Source: Oscillospiraceae bacterium
GTDB lineage: Bacteria; Bacillota; Clostridia; Oscillospirales; Acutalibacteraceae
Reading direction: 5' to 3'
DNA length: 6,515 nucleotides
Assembly (NCBI GenBank): GCA_003517915.1
Contig: DOZQ01000213.1
Location: forward strand, 1,855-8,369
A model generated the notes under the pieces. It did not search any database, was not told the DNA's origin, and saw nothing but the letters and a program-made list of their open reading frames with translations. Below are positions 1 to 6,196 of the stretch, piece after piece. Made by a program: the position numbers and the translations under genes. Numbering within the stretch: position 1 is the first letter of the stretch; each line of letters starts with the position of its first letter.

Positions 1-284
1 GCGGTGATGTTTGAGTTCACGTATTCGGGTTCGCACAGCGGCACGGAGCTCTTATCCCACAGGAATATGCGTACGCTAGCCGCGCCAGCATAGTCAAAGC
101 CGGCTATTATTTGCTGTTCCTGTCCCGCGTTTGGATCAAGCGCATAATAGCTGTGATCCGTCATCCTGCCATTGTCGTCATAAGCCGCGATCAAAATCTC
201 GGTGTCCGCCGGGTCAGACGCTCTGACCGTTACAATTCCGACTCTTTCAAAATACGCCTCATACGAAAGGATCATGCCCCTGGC
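1..284 (-). other. Unassigned C-terminal region, residues about 1947-2040, continuing out of the window
   Basis: ILSYEAYFERVGIVTVRASD, then TEILIAAYDDNGRMTDHSYYAL, QQIIAGFDYAGAASVRIFLWDK and SVPLCEPEYVN. It looks like one short all-beta module. The ending 'VRIFLWD.....PLC.P' is, from memory, a recurrent pattern in large extracellular proteins of Clostridia, with no function I can name. No dockerin, SLH, LPXTG or membrane anchor is visible before the edge. Confidence 0.5.
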
Positions 285-3200
285 CTCGCTCCAGACCGCA
301 TACAGTGTCAGGTTCTCCGCGCCCACAGTCACAGCGTCGCCGGGATAATAGGAGTCGCCTGTTCCGTCGGCCTTGGTGTTCCAGCTTTCAAACAGCTTGC
401 CGTCTGGGCCTTCAATACCCGCAGCGCCCGCAGCCGCAAAGCTCATGCCTTCTTCTTTTACGTCTTCTCTGGGAATTTCGCCTGTGCCGCCGCTGAGATC
501 ATATGTCACATAATAATCCGGCTCCGGAGTAACCGTAACATTCAGCGTGGGCGTATAGGCCGGGCGGTTCAACTGCGAGGCACCCTCGCGGCTGATTATG
601 CCGTAATCGGTAGATGCGGTCGATTCGTTGACCGCGACACTCAGGAAATCACCCTCATTCGCGGCAGCGGTGACAAATCCGCGCAGAATCTCGCTGTTTT
701 CAAAGGTGACCGCCGTGGCGTTCGTACCTGTATTCGCATTAAACGGACTGCTGTTTGTGCGCTGTGTACCGCCTATAGCGAAGGTATTGGAGGTAAGTGT
801 ATCGGCGGTAAAATACGCCGGCTTTCTGTTCCAGTTGACGGTTTTTTCTTCCCAGTTAGCGGCGGTTCTCATCATGCGGATATTGGTGTTTCCGGTAGAT
901 CCGCCCTCTCTTGTTCTGCCGTGCCAGCGCATATTTATAGATGCCGACTCGACGGTTTTACCAACAAGCTCCGATATGTCAAATTTTATAAGTCCGACCT
1001 TCATGTCGGCGTTATCCGGGTTTCCGTTGTAGCGTTCACCGAAATGACCATAATCATTACCGCCGGAGCGTACTCTCATAAAGGAATCTCCGCCGTAATT
1101 GGTTGCTTTTTCGGTCTGCCATGTCTGCATCTGCGCGTCGGCGACAGCCGTAAGCGAATATTCCGTTTTCTTTGACCATATGGCGTAGAATGTTATGTCA
1201 CTGGTGATTTCAGTCTGAGCGATATTAACCGCTTCAGAACCTCTGTAAAGCGCCGACCAGCCCTCGAAGTTGTAGCCCGCCTTGACCGGGGAGAGCGGGG
1301 CGACCGCGCGTGCGCCGTCCGGGATAAGGCTGCTGACGCTGGAGGTATCCCCCGCGATGTTTCCGAATTCGAGGTCAAAGGTTACAGTGTGTCCGCGCTC
1401 CACATTCACCGTGTAGGCCTTTTCGCTTCCGCCGTTCGATACGGTGTAGACTACAGGATTTGTGAAATCCTGCGGCCCTGTCTTATCGACGACCGCGCCG
1501 TCGGTCACACGGATTTCAGGCTCGAGATTCGTGAGATCCAAACTGGTGGGTACGCACAAAGTAACCGTACGCGCCTCATGGTCGATAGTGCCGACATACC
1601 CGGCAAGTTCAAAATAGGCAAGATCGCTGACCGGAGCCGCGCTCGCCGCTCCGCCCGTAAGCGTGACATTGGTGAGATTGAACTGCCAGGTGTTACCGGT
1701 CGGCCATGTGATGCGCAGGAAATTGGTGTTTTCCGGCAGAGGCGCGTTAGAGGTGTAGTATCTCTGCGGCCACTCTCCCGACGGGGCGTTCGACTTAGCC
1801 CAGCCGGTAAATGCGGTGAATGCCGTGCCGTCGCTGGATGTGGAAATAGTGAAGCTGCTGCCATTTGCTATAGCGGCGGTATTCGAGACGTTGCGCAGCA
1901 CAAAGCTCTTAAGTCCGGGTGCGGCGAAGGTGACATAGTTCGTGCCGGTTGTGGCATTCGGATAAAGTCCCCGTTCGAACCCATATTTCTGAACGTTTTC
2001 GACCCTCATGTTGTTTGTCCAGTTATGCAGCAGAGACGGGGTGACGTTTGTGGGAATCGCGACAACCGCATCCAGCGCGGTGCCGAAATTGAAATTCTCA
2101 AAATCGTTCCATTCCCCGATTTTCTCGTAGAAATCCGCAGCGGCGCTTGCGGTGTCATAATCCGTTATGATCTTGGCTGCCGCGATGCCATTGGCCGTAC
2201 CGATGACCTTTCCGTATACGGTCTGCACTCCGGCGGAGGCAAACATGCCGGCGTTCAGCGGAGGCCACTCGACCTGGAAGCTGCCGGGCACACCGTTTAC
2301 ATTAGCCTGCACAGTGCTCGGCAAACCTCTGGGAATCTGATTGAGGTTATTCCTATAAAGGGTCTTTTGAAGACTGACGCTTTCGACAACGATGTTGTCT
2401 GAAAGGAACTTGGCATCACACCAGTCCGCAAGGTTGTACTGCGGCTCAAACTCCTCCGAGCCCTCGGCGACAATTTTAAGCTCAAAAGCGCCGGTAACCG
2501 GCAGATTTATTGTCTGATATTCTTTCGCGTGAGTCATTTCCGGGCTTTCGTATTTCAGCTCACCGTCTACATAAACCTTGAAGATGACCGTGCCGGGCGC
2601 TCCCTGACCAAAATCAAAACCCAGACTGACAAGCGCGCTGAAGTCATCATATCCCTTGCCCGCAATGTCATAAACAACTTCTGAATCGGCCAGCGTACCT
2701 ATGCCCTTGGCATAGGGGAACGGAGGGCCTCCCTGGTAGTTTCTGGCGCTGAGCTGGTTGCCTCCGACGGTTGTGTCCTTTACAACCTCGCCGGATTTGC
2801 TCTGCCAGTCAAGATCGCTGAGATAAACCATGTACTGAATTATCAGATTTGCCTTGGCCTGTATTTCAGAACCCAGCAGCCTGCCGTACACCTCCGCCTC
2901 GCCGGGATAGGCATAGGCGCTCTGCGGAACCTCCCACTCGACAGCCAACCTTTCCTCTGTGCCGTCGTTAAACCTGACAAGGGCATTTGCCGGCATGTCA
3001 GGCACCGTGCCCACTGTGGTATACACCGTAGTATCGGTCACCGAGATTATCTCCTTGACTGTGACAAAGGCATTTATTGTAAATGTGGGTCCGAGCCTGC
3101 CCTGCACCGTAAAGCGGTTGATTCCCGCATACTGCGACGGCTCGACGGCGTCCCATGATACCGGAGCGGCGCCTACCTCGCCGTCTTTATAGTTTATGGT

Positions 3201-6122
3201 TACAAACTGCGGCAGCGGCGGCTCTACACCCGCTATGGTTGTTATATAGATATCGCTTACAGCGTCAATTTCCTTGACGTGGACTATAGCCTCTACTGTG
3301 CCTGTGCCCGCCAGACCCGAAACAGTATATGTACCCGGGGTGTCGACATCCATCTCGTCCAAATTCCAGACGCTGACCGGCATTGCGTTTATAACGCCGT
3401 TGTCCAAAATAACCCTTATGGTTTCCGGCATCTTTGGCGCTATACCGACGCCGACGGTTATTTCAGGTCTTTCAAAGTCGATAATCCCCGTGCCGTCACC
3501 GTCAATTTCAGCAACCGACCCCACTGTCACGGTATTTGCGGTAAGGCCGTCCGCCGTGGCGGTAATAGTAATATCGCCGGTATAGCCTTCGTCTGCGGCA
3601 ATGATGAATACCGCCTTGCCGCTGAATGCCCTGCGGTCGTTTCGGCCTCTCTGAGATTCGCGGTCAAGCGGATTGCCGTTGCCAACCGCTATGACCTCGC
3701 CGCCCTGAGCATTTACCGTAATACGGTTGTTGGCTCTTGGCACCATGATGCCGGCGCTGTCCTGTACGGTGGCCTCGACATACACGAGGTCGCGTCCGTC
3801 ATTTTTAATGAACGCCCTGTCGGCGGAAAGCTCCACAGACTGAGCCGTGCCCGACGAATAAACGATGTCCTCAGCGATAACGTTGCCGTTAGCATCTTTA
3901 GCTACAGCCTTAAGTTCTCCCGGCGCGTAGGTGACGCGGCCGAATTCGACATATACTGGGCTTGCGGTGGCCTTGTTAAACTGCCTTGTGCCTATCAGAG
4001 TACCGTTCAGATACAGCTCCACGCTGCGTCCGTTGGTATAAACCATGACCGGAATCTGGTCGCCCTGCGTCCATGATGTCCAGTCCTGCGGGAGCAGGTG
4101 ACAGGTCGGGATATCAGTCCAGTTGCTTCTATAGAGATAGAAGGCGTCCTTTTCGAGTCCCACGCTGTCGATGATGCCGAAAACCGAGCTCATCGCGTTG
4201 CCGCCGTGAGGGGTCGGCTCACCCAGATAATCGTGTCCTGTCCAGACAAATTCGCCGAAAGCGAACGGAGTGTCGCGGTGAGCCACTATAGAAGCGGTCG
4301 CCGTGACAAAATTGTATTCAAACGGATATTCGCTGGACATGTTGTCGCCACGGTTCCTGACGCGGGTACCGTAGTCATTCGGATAGTACATGCCTCTGGT
4401 GTAGAAAGCGGACACTGTTTCGGAACCGACTATGTTCATGTTTGGATTTCTGGATTTCGCGCCGGCGTACTGCCCGTGAGCGTAGTTGAATCCTCCGATA
4501 TCGGCCGCCGCCATGTTGCGCTCCATCGGCCCGTTGTTACTCCAGCCGTCCCAGGTGGGCGGGCAGGATGAGATCGGGCGGGTGGGATCAATCTCTCTTA
4601 TGGAGTCCATAAGCAGGTTCAGAACGCTGACGCCATACGACTGTTTAGTGTCATATATCTCGTTGCCTGTGCTCCAGGTAAAAACAGACGGGGCGTTTTT
4701 ATCCCTGTCGACCATAGCCTGAATGTCCCTCACGGCGTTGGGCGTAAGGTTCGGGTTAACCCAGTTGAGCGATGCGGTGCCGCTTGCTACAGTAAAAACA
4801 TTCGTGCTTCCATCGGTTGTGGATTTCGCAAAATAGTTGCTGTAGTCGCCGCCGTTTTTGCTGATGGTCCACTGGTCGAAGGCTTCCTCCATTACCAGCA
4901 TACCGAGACGGTCGCAGGCCTCTATAAACTCGGGTGAAACCGGATTGTGGGCCGTTCTTATGGCGTTGGCTCCCATAGCCTTGAGCTTTAAAATCCTTCT
5001 GTCAACGGCGGCCTGATATACCTCCATACCCAAAGGACCCAGATCACTGTGCTCGCATGTGCCGTAAAGCTGAGTGTAAACGCCGTTTAAAAACAGACCT
5101 TGATTGGTGTTTAAATCAAGGTAACGGATACCAAATCTTGTGGTAACAGTGTCGATGACCGTCTGGCCGGACATGACCTCGGTTCTCACCCAATAGAGGT
5201 TCGGCGAGTCGGTCGACCACAGCTTCGGGTTAGGCACATCCACGCTCTGGCTGACCTCATACACGCCGTTCGCGGGCAGCTCTACGCCTGCCTGGGTGGC
5301 GCTTACCACGTCGCCCGCCTTGTCGTAGACTGTCGATTTCAGCGAAATAGTCGCCGGCTGGTCGTTGTCGTTGGCAAGCTCGGTGGCAATATCCACCTGC
5401 GCGCTTTCGGGATTTGTCATCGGCTGATATAAATCATACGCGGGCTCGAGCCCCGATTTAGGGGTTGTGACAAACACGCCGTTCATCGGTACATACACCG
5501 GGTCGGTGGCGAGCAGCCACACGTTTCTGTAGATGCCGCCGCCCTGATACCAGCGCGCTCCCGAATTGCTGGACTGGCATTTCACCGCTATGGTGTTTGT
5601 CTGACCGTCAAATCTCAGATATTCGGTTATGTCATATTCAAACGTGACATAGCCCAGATATTGTTTCCACTCGCTTGAATTGGCCACGCCATTTACATAC
5701 ACTTCACTTACCTGCATAACGCCGTCAAACCGGATTTTAACGGTCTTGCCCTTAAAATCGTCCGGCAGGGTAAAGCTCTTGCGGTACCAGCCGGTGCCAC
5801 CGGGCAGTGCGCCCTGGTTAACTCTGACACCGCCGCTGGTCGTGTACGCCTGATATATGCTCCAGTCGTGCGGGAGCTCGACATTCTGCCACGAGTCATC
5901 GTTATATTCAATGGCTCGCGCGCCGGTCGACGCGTTGTCAAGTGAGGTATCGTTAAAATTGGTGCCGCTGAGCAGCCTGAATTTCCAGTCTTCGTTAAAG
6001 CTCAGCTTGCGCTCACCTGTATATTGAATTTCGACTTCCGCCGCGCTTACGGTATTAGCAGGAACAGAGACAAAACCTATCACTAGAAGCAGCGTAATAA
6101 ATAAGGATATAAGCCTTTTCAT
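1..6122 (-). CDS. Secreted multimodular GH2 glycoside hydrolase, beta-galactosidase type (3' end outside window)
   Basis: Seen: an uninterrupted minus-strand frame of 2040 codons, open at base 1. The start at 6122..6120 has GAGAGGGG seven bases upstream and begins a signal peptide (MKR, hydrophobic core 4-20, cleavage near VSA27/A28). The GH2 sugar-binding domain (about 37-215) has LPHDW at 83-87 and RWYQGGGIYRNVW at 190-202. An Ig-like domain follows (about 225-330), then the TIM barrel with NAIRTAHNP (386-394), acid/base E488 in STGNE, nucleophile E568 in GSETVSA, and FVWTGHDYLGEP (625-636). Next come DUF4982, GH2 C-terminal domain 5, three Big_4, NPCBM, Big_4, a discoidin-like module, a cadherin-like domain, InlB repeat, DNRLRE, InlB repeat and an unassigned tail. 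Known: GH2 enzymes are retaining exo-glycosidases; with DUF4982 they are mostly beta-galactosidases. Inferred: it acts outside the cell on a polymeric glycan held by the accessory modules, and the missing end probably carries a wall anchor, SLH or dockerin. Beta-glucuronidase or another GH2 specificity is not excluded. The upstream gene on the same strand may be in the same transcript. Confidence 0.93.
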   Translation of the reverse strand, partial: MKRLISLFITLLLVIGFVSVPANTVSAAEVEIQYTGERKLSFNEDWKFRLLSGTNFNDTSLDNASTGARAIEYNDDSWQNVELPHDWSIYQAYTTSGGVRVNQGALPGGTGWYRKSFTLPDDFKGKTVKIRFDGVMQVSEVYVNGVANSSEWKQYLGYVTFEYDITEYLRFDGQTNTIAVKCQSSNSGARWYQGGGIYRNVWLLATDPVYVPMNGVFVTTPKSGLEPAYDLYQPMTNPESAQVDIATELANDNDQPATISLKSTVYDKAGDVVSATQAGVELPANGVYEVSQSVDVPNPKLWSTDSPNLYWVRTEVMSGQTVIDTVTTRFGIRYLDLNTNQGLFLNGVYTQLYGTCEHSDLGPLGMEVYQAAVDRRILKLKAMGANAIRTAHNPVSPEFIEACDRLGMLVMEEAFDQWTISKNGGDYSNYFAKSTTDGSTNVFTVASGTASLNWVNPNLTPNAVRDIQAMVDRDKNAPSVFTWSTGNEIYDTKQSYGVSVLNLLMDSIREIDPTRPISSCPPTWDGWSNNGPMERNMAAADIGGFNYAHGQYAGAKSRNPNMNIVGSETVSAFYTRGMYYPNDYGTRVRNRGDNMSSEYPFEYNFVTATASIVAHRDTPFAFGEFVWTGHDYLGEPTPHGGNAMSSVFGIIDSVGLEKDAFYLYRSNWTDIPTCHLLPQDWTSWTQGDQIPVMVYTNGRSVELYLNGTLIGTRQFNKATASPVYVEFGRVTYAPGELKAVAKDANGNVIAEDIVYSSGTAQSVELSADRAFIKNDGRDLVYVEATVQDSAGIMVPRANNRITVNAQGGEVIAVGNGNPLDRESQRGRNDRRAFSGKAVFIIAADEGYTGDITITATADGLTANTVTVGSVAEIDGDGTGIIDFERPEITVGVGIAPKMPETIRVILDNGVINAMPVSVWNLDEMDVDTPGTYTVSGLAGTGTVEAIVHVKEIDAVSDIYITTIAGVEPPLPQFVTINYKDGEVGAAPVSWDAVEPSQYAGINRFTVQGRLGPTFTINAFVTVKEIISVTDTTVYTTVGTVPDMPANALVRFNDGTEERLAVEWEVPQSAYAYPGEAEVYGRLLGSEIQAKANLIIQYMVYLSDLDWQSKSGEVVKDTTVGGNQLSARNYQGGPPFPYAKGIGTLADSEVVYDIAGKGYDDFSALVSLGFDFGQGAPGTVIFKVYVDGELKYESPEMTHAKEYQTINLPVTGAFELKIVAEGSEEFEPQYNLADWCDAKFLSDNIVVESVSLQKTLYRNNLNQIPRGLPSTVQANVNGVPGSFQVEWPPLNAGMFASAGVQTVYGKVIGTANGIAAAKIITDYDTASAAADFYEKIGEWNDFENFNFGTALDAVVAIPTNVTPSLLHNWTNNMRVENVQKYGFERGLYPNATTGTNYVTFAAPGLKSFVLRNVSNTAAIANGSSFTISTSSDGTAFTAFTGWAKSNAPSGEWPQRYYTSNAPLPENTNFLRITWPTGNTWQFNLTNVTLTGGAASAAPVSDLAYFELAGYVGTIDHEARTVTLCVPTSLDLTNLEPEIRVTDGAVVDKTGPQDFTNPVVYTVSNGGSEKAYTVNVERGHTVTFDLEFGNIAGDTSSVSSLIPDGARAVAPLSPVKAGYNFEGWSALYRGSEAVNIAQTEITSDITFYAIWSKKTEYSLTAVADAQMQTWQTEKATNYGGDSFMRVRSGGNDYGHFGERYNGNPDNADMKVGLIKFDISELVGKTVESASINMRWHGRTREGGSTGNTNIRMMRTAANWEEKTVNWNRKPAYFTADTLTSNTFAIGGTQRTNSSPFNANTGTNATAVTFENSEILRGFVTAAANEGDFLSVAVNESTASTDYGIISREGASQLNRPAYTPTLNVTVTPEPDYYVTYDLSGGTGEIPREDVKEEGMSFAAAGAAGIEGPDGKLFESWNTKADGTGDSYYPGDAVTVGAENLTLYAVWSEARGMILSYEAYFERVGIVTVRASDPADTEILIAAYDDNGRMTDHSYYALDPNAGQEQQIIAGFDYAGAASVRIFLWDKSSVPLCEPEYVNSNIT
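285..518 (-). repeat. InlB B-repeat 2-like module, residues about 1869-1946
   Basis: DYYVTYDLSGGTGEIPRED, a GKLFESWNTKADGTGDSYYPGD core (1908-1929) and ENLTLYAVWSE at the end. The 'V.YD.SGGTG ... F..WNT.ADGTG..Y.PGD......LTLYAVW' pattern is the InlB/Flg_new fold. It differs from repeat 1 by carrying the longer WNTKADGTG-type loop, so it is a different subtype, not a recent duplicate. Confidence 0.82.
525..1166 (-). other. DNRLRE/CBM96-like domain, residues about 1653-1866
   Basis: LTAVADAQMQTWQTEKATNYGG, MRVRSGG, then KVGLIKFDISELVGKTVESA (1708-1727), the late motif NWEEKTVNWNRKP (1756-1768), VTFENSEILRGFV and a closing FLSVAVNES...YGIISREG...RPAYTPTLNVTV. This matches the DNRLRE beta-sandwich plan (AD.....T..NYG, LIKFD.S.L.GK.V.SA.L, W.E.TV.W...P, RP.L.V). 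Some relatives bind uronic-acid polysaccharides; binding here is not shown. Confidence 0.8.
1167..1394 (-). repeat. InlB B-repeat 1 (Listeria-Bacteroides repeat), residues about 1577-1652
   Basis: HTVTFDLEFGNIAG, a P.SPVKAGYNFEGWSA core (1609-1624) and ITSDITFYAIWSK at the end. The 'P.K.GY.F.GW ... T.YA.W' signature is clear. These are beta-grasp spacer modules of Gram-positive surface proteins. A second copy lies at residues 1869-1946, on the other side of the DNRLRE domain. Confidence 0.82.
1395..1628 (-). other. Cadherin-like/DUF5018-like beta-sandwich, residues about 1499-1576
   Basis: SDLAYFELAGYVGTIDHEARTV, then VPTSLDLTNLEPEIRVTDGA and GPQDFTNPVVYTVSNGGSEKAYTVNVERG. The order 'G.ID...TV.V.VP...DLT.L.P.I..T.GA.V....DFT.PV.YTV....S.K.YTV.V' is characteristic of small spacer domains in bacterial surface proteins. 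Structural role only. Confidence 0.68.
1650..2162 (-). other. Unassigned discoidin-like module, residues about 1321-1491
   Basis: I cannot assign this to a named family. It starts with FYEKIGEWNDFENFNFG, followed by aromatic-rich strands: NWTNNMRVENVQKYGF, YVTFAAPGLKSFVL, SSFTISTSSDGTAFTAFTGW, and NFLRITWPTGNTWQFNLTNVTL. The 'S.DG..FT.F ... NFLRI.WP ... W.F.L..V.L' layout is that of a coagulation factor 5/8 (discoidin) or similar beta-sandwich lectin fold. Exposed tryptophans at 1441, 1451, 1473 and 1479 would suit sugar stacking. Carbohydrate binding is inference. Confidence 0.5.
2163..2384 (-). repeat. Fourth Big_4-like repeat, residues about 1247-1320
   Basis: VESVSLQKTLYRNNLNQIP, then LPSTVQANVNG, FQVEWPPLN with Trp 1286, an AG before VQTVYGKVIGT, and a closing AAAKIIT strand. 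It follows the same plan as the three repeats at 884-1095 but is separated from them by the NPCBM module, as if that module had been inserted into an Ig array. Confidence 0.72.
2385..2834 (-). other. NPCBM/CBM51-type carbohydrate-binding module, residues about 1097-1246
   Basis: Starts YMVYLSDLDW, then VVKDTTVGG, the signature KGIGTLADSEVVYDI (1139-1153), YDDFSALVSLGFD, VIFKVYVDGELKYESP and the late motif LADWCDAKF (1231-1239). The usual KGIGTHA reads KGIGTLA here. Family members with known ligands bind galactose or blood-group-type sugars, which fits a galactose-directed GH2 enzyme. The ligand is inference. Confidence 0.85.
2838..3473 (-). repeat. Three tandem Big_4-type Ig-like repeats, residues about 884-1095
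   Basis: Protein-level repeats with a 71-73 residue period. Aligned landmarks are P-x-(M/L)-P at 896-899, 968-971 and 1041-1044; an (N/D)G turn at 908, 980 and 1053; a Trp after V.V/PVS at 919, 990 and 1063; P/YAG(T/I) before the YTVSG, FTVQG and EVYGR strand; and a closing hydrophobic V.V strand. Copies are strongly diverged, with no obvious DNA-level repeat. Known role of such domains: rigid spacers that hold the catalytic part away from binding modules or the cell wall. Confidence 0.82.
3537..3839 (-). other. GH2 C-terminal domain 5 (invasin/Ig-like), residues about 762-862
   Basis: Reads VELSADRAFIKNDGRDLVYV, then VQDSAGIMVPRANNRITV, GGEVIAVGNGNPLDRES, RRAFSGKAVFII and ITITATADGL. The spaced motifs (DGRDL..V, VP.A.N.I, V.NG.P, R.AF.GK) are those of the Glyco_hydro2_C5-type domain that commonly follows DUF4982. 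It marks the end of the GH2 enzyme proper; everything downstream is accessory. Confidence 0.83.
3858..4151 (-). other. DUF4982 domain, residues about 658-755
   Basis: Begins KDAFYLYRSNW, followed by HLLPQDWTSWTQGDQIPV and the hallmark NGRSVELYLNGTLIG (697-711). This is the usual beta-sandwich directly after the barrel in this branch of GH2 enzymes. The VELYLNG motif is diagnostic to the eye. The domain is structural, packs near the active site in related enzymes, and supports the beta-galactosidase-type assignment. Confidence 0.85.
4188..6014 (-). other. GH2 catalytic core (sugar-binding, Ig-like and TIM-barrel domains), residues about 37-645
   Basis: Domain order is the canonical GH2_N, GH2 Ig-like and GH2_C. 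Key residues: H358 (equivalent by motif position to the E. coli LacZ active-site His before the barrel), R389 and H392 in NAIRTAHNP, N487-E488 as acid/base pair, E568 as nucleophile, W627 in FVWTGHDY. The 80-residue distance between the two glutamates is close to the 76 of LacZ (461 and 537). Unusual points are Ser359 where the family usually has His (HHD), an extra segment at about 432-458, and RDKNAPS instead of the usual R-D-R/K-N-H-P-S. All essential catalytic residues are present, so activity is expected. Confidence 0.92.
6042..6122 (-). other. Signal peptide, residues 1-27 of the GH2 protein
   Basis: Short basic n-region (MKR), a run of Leu/Ile/Phe/Val from residue 4 to about 20, then PANTVSA-AE with small residues at -3 and -1, as expected for signal peptidase I. 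There is no lipobox cysteine. It implies Sec-dependent export. Cleavage could also fall one residue later (SAA/E). Confidence 0.88.
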
Positions 6123-6196
6123 TTTCTTACCCCTCTCAAAAACATTCTTTTATTTTCTTACAAACGAAGTATATTCCGTCTGTATATCCGCACGGA
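6123..6196 (-). other. 74-bp AT-rich intergenic gap, probably within an operon
   Basis: Between the upstream stop and the GH2 start. A weak inverted repeat (TCCGT at 6196..6192, ACGGA at 6179..6175, 12-base loop) follows the stop but has no T-run, so it is a poor intrinsic terminator candidate. A TATACT at 6173..6168 resembles a -10 box, but nothing resembling TTGACA lies 16-18 bases upstream. The 10-mer GTAAGAAAAT occurs twice (6161..6152 and 6130..6121). No operator or riboswitch is recognisable. Read-through from the upstream gene is the simplest reading. Confidence 0.5.
6130..6137 (-). promoter_or_regulatory. Ribosome binding site of the GH2 gene
   Basis: On the minus strand GAGAGGGG occupies 6137..6130, with seven bases (TAAGAAA) before the ATG at 6122. 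The GAGGGG core pairs well with the anti-Shine-Dalgarno sequence. Together with the signal peptide that begins at this ATG, it fixes the start codon. Confidence 0.85.

Noticed and set aside
111..1175. 354-codon open frame on the plus strand
   Set aside because: Antisense to the accessory-domain part of the GH2 gene. It is rich in Arg, Cys and Ser with no recognisable domain and no ribosome binding site, while the minus strand gives continuous, recognisable InlB and DNRLRE domains over the same bases.
1389..2402. 337-codon open frame on the plus strand
   Set aside because: Shadow of the minus-strand gene, where clear cadherin-like and Big_4-like domains are encoded. The plus-strand translation has no domain-like pattern.
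1193..2485. Minus-strand frames at 1193-1378, 1505-1864 and 2297-2485 in other phases
   Set aside because: Out of frame with, and entirely inside, the GH2 gene; low-complexity Arg/Ser-rich products.
3279..4076. 265-codon open frame on the plus strand
   Set aside because: Lies opposite DUF4982 and GH2 C-terminal domain 5, whose motifs are unambiguous on the minus strand. The plus-strand product looks like an antisense translation.
4098..4722. Two overlapping plus-strand frames (4098-4571 and 4486-4722)
   Set aside because: They cover the antisense of the catalytic barrel, including both catalytic glutamates of the real gene, so they are not credible genes.
4300..5100. Possible frameshift or stop in the catalytic region
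   Set aside because: Codon-by-codon reading of the minus strand is uninterrupted, with both catalytic glutamates and flanking motifs in one frame; residue counts agree with coordinates at several checkpoints.
6168..6173. TATACT as a promoter -10 box for the GH2 gene
   Set aside because: No plausible -35 element at 16-18 bases upstream; the match is expected by chance in an AT-rich gap.
6175..6196. Inverted repeat TCCGT/ACGGA after the upstream stop codon as an intrinsic terminator
   Set aside because: Only five base pairs, a 12-base loop and no following T-run. Too weak to call.
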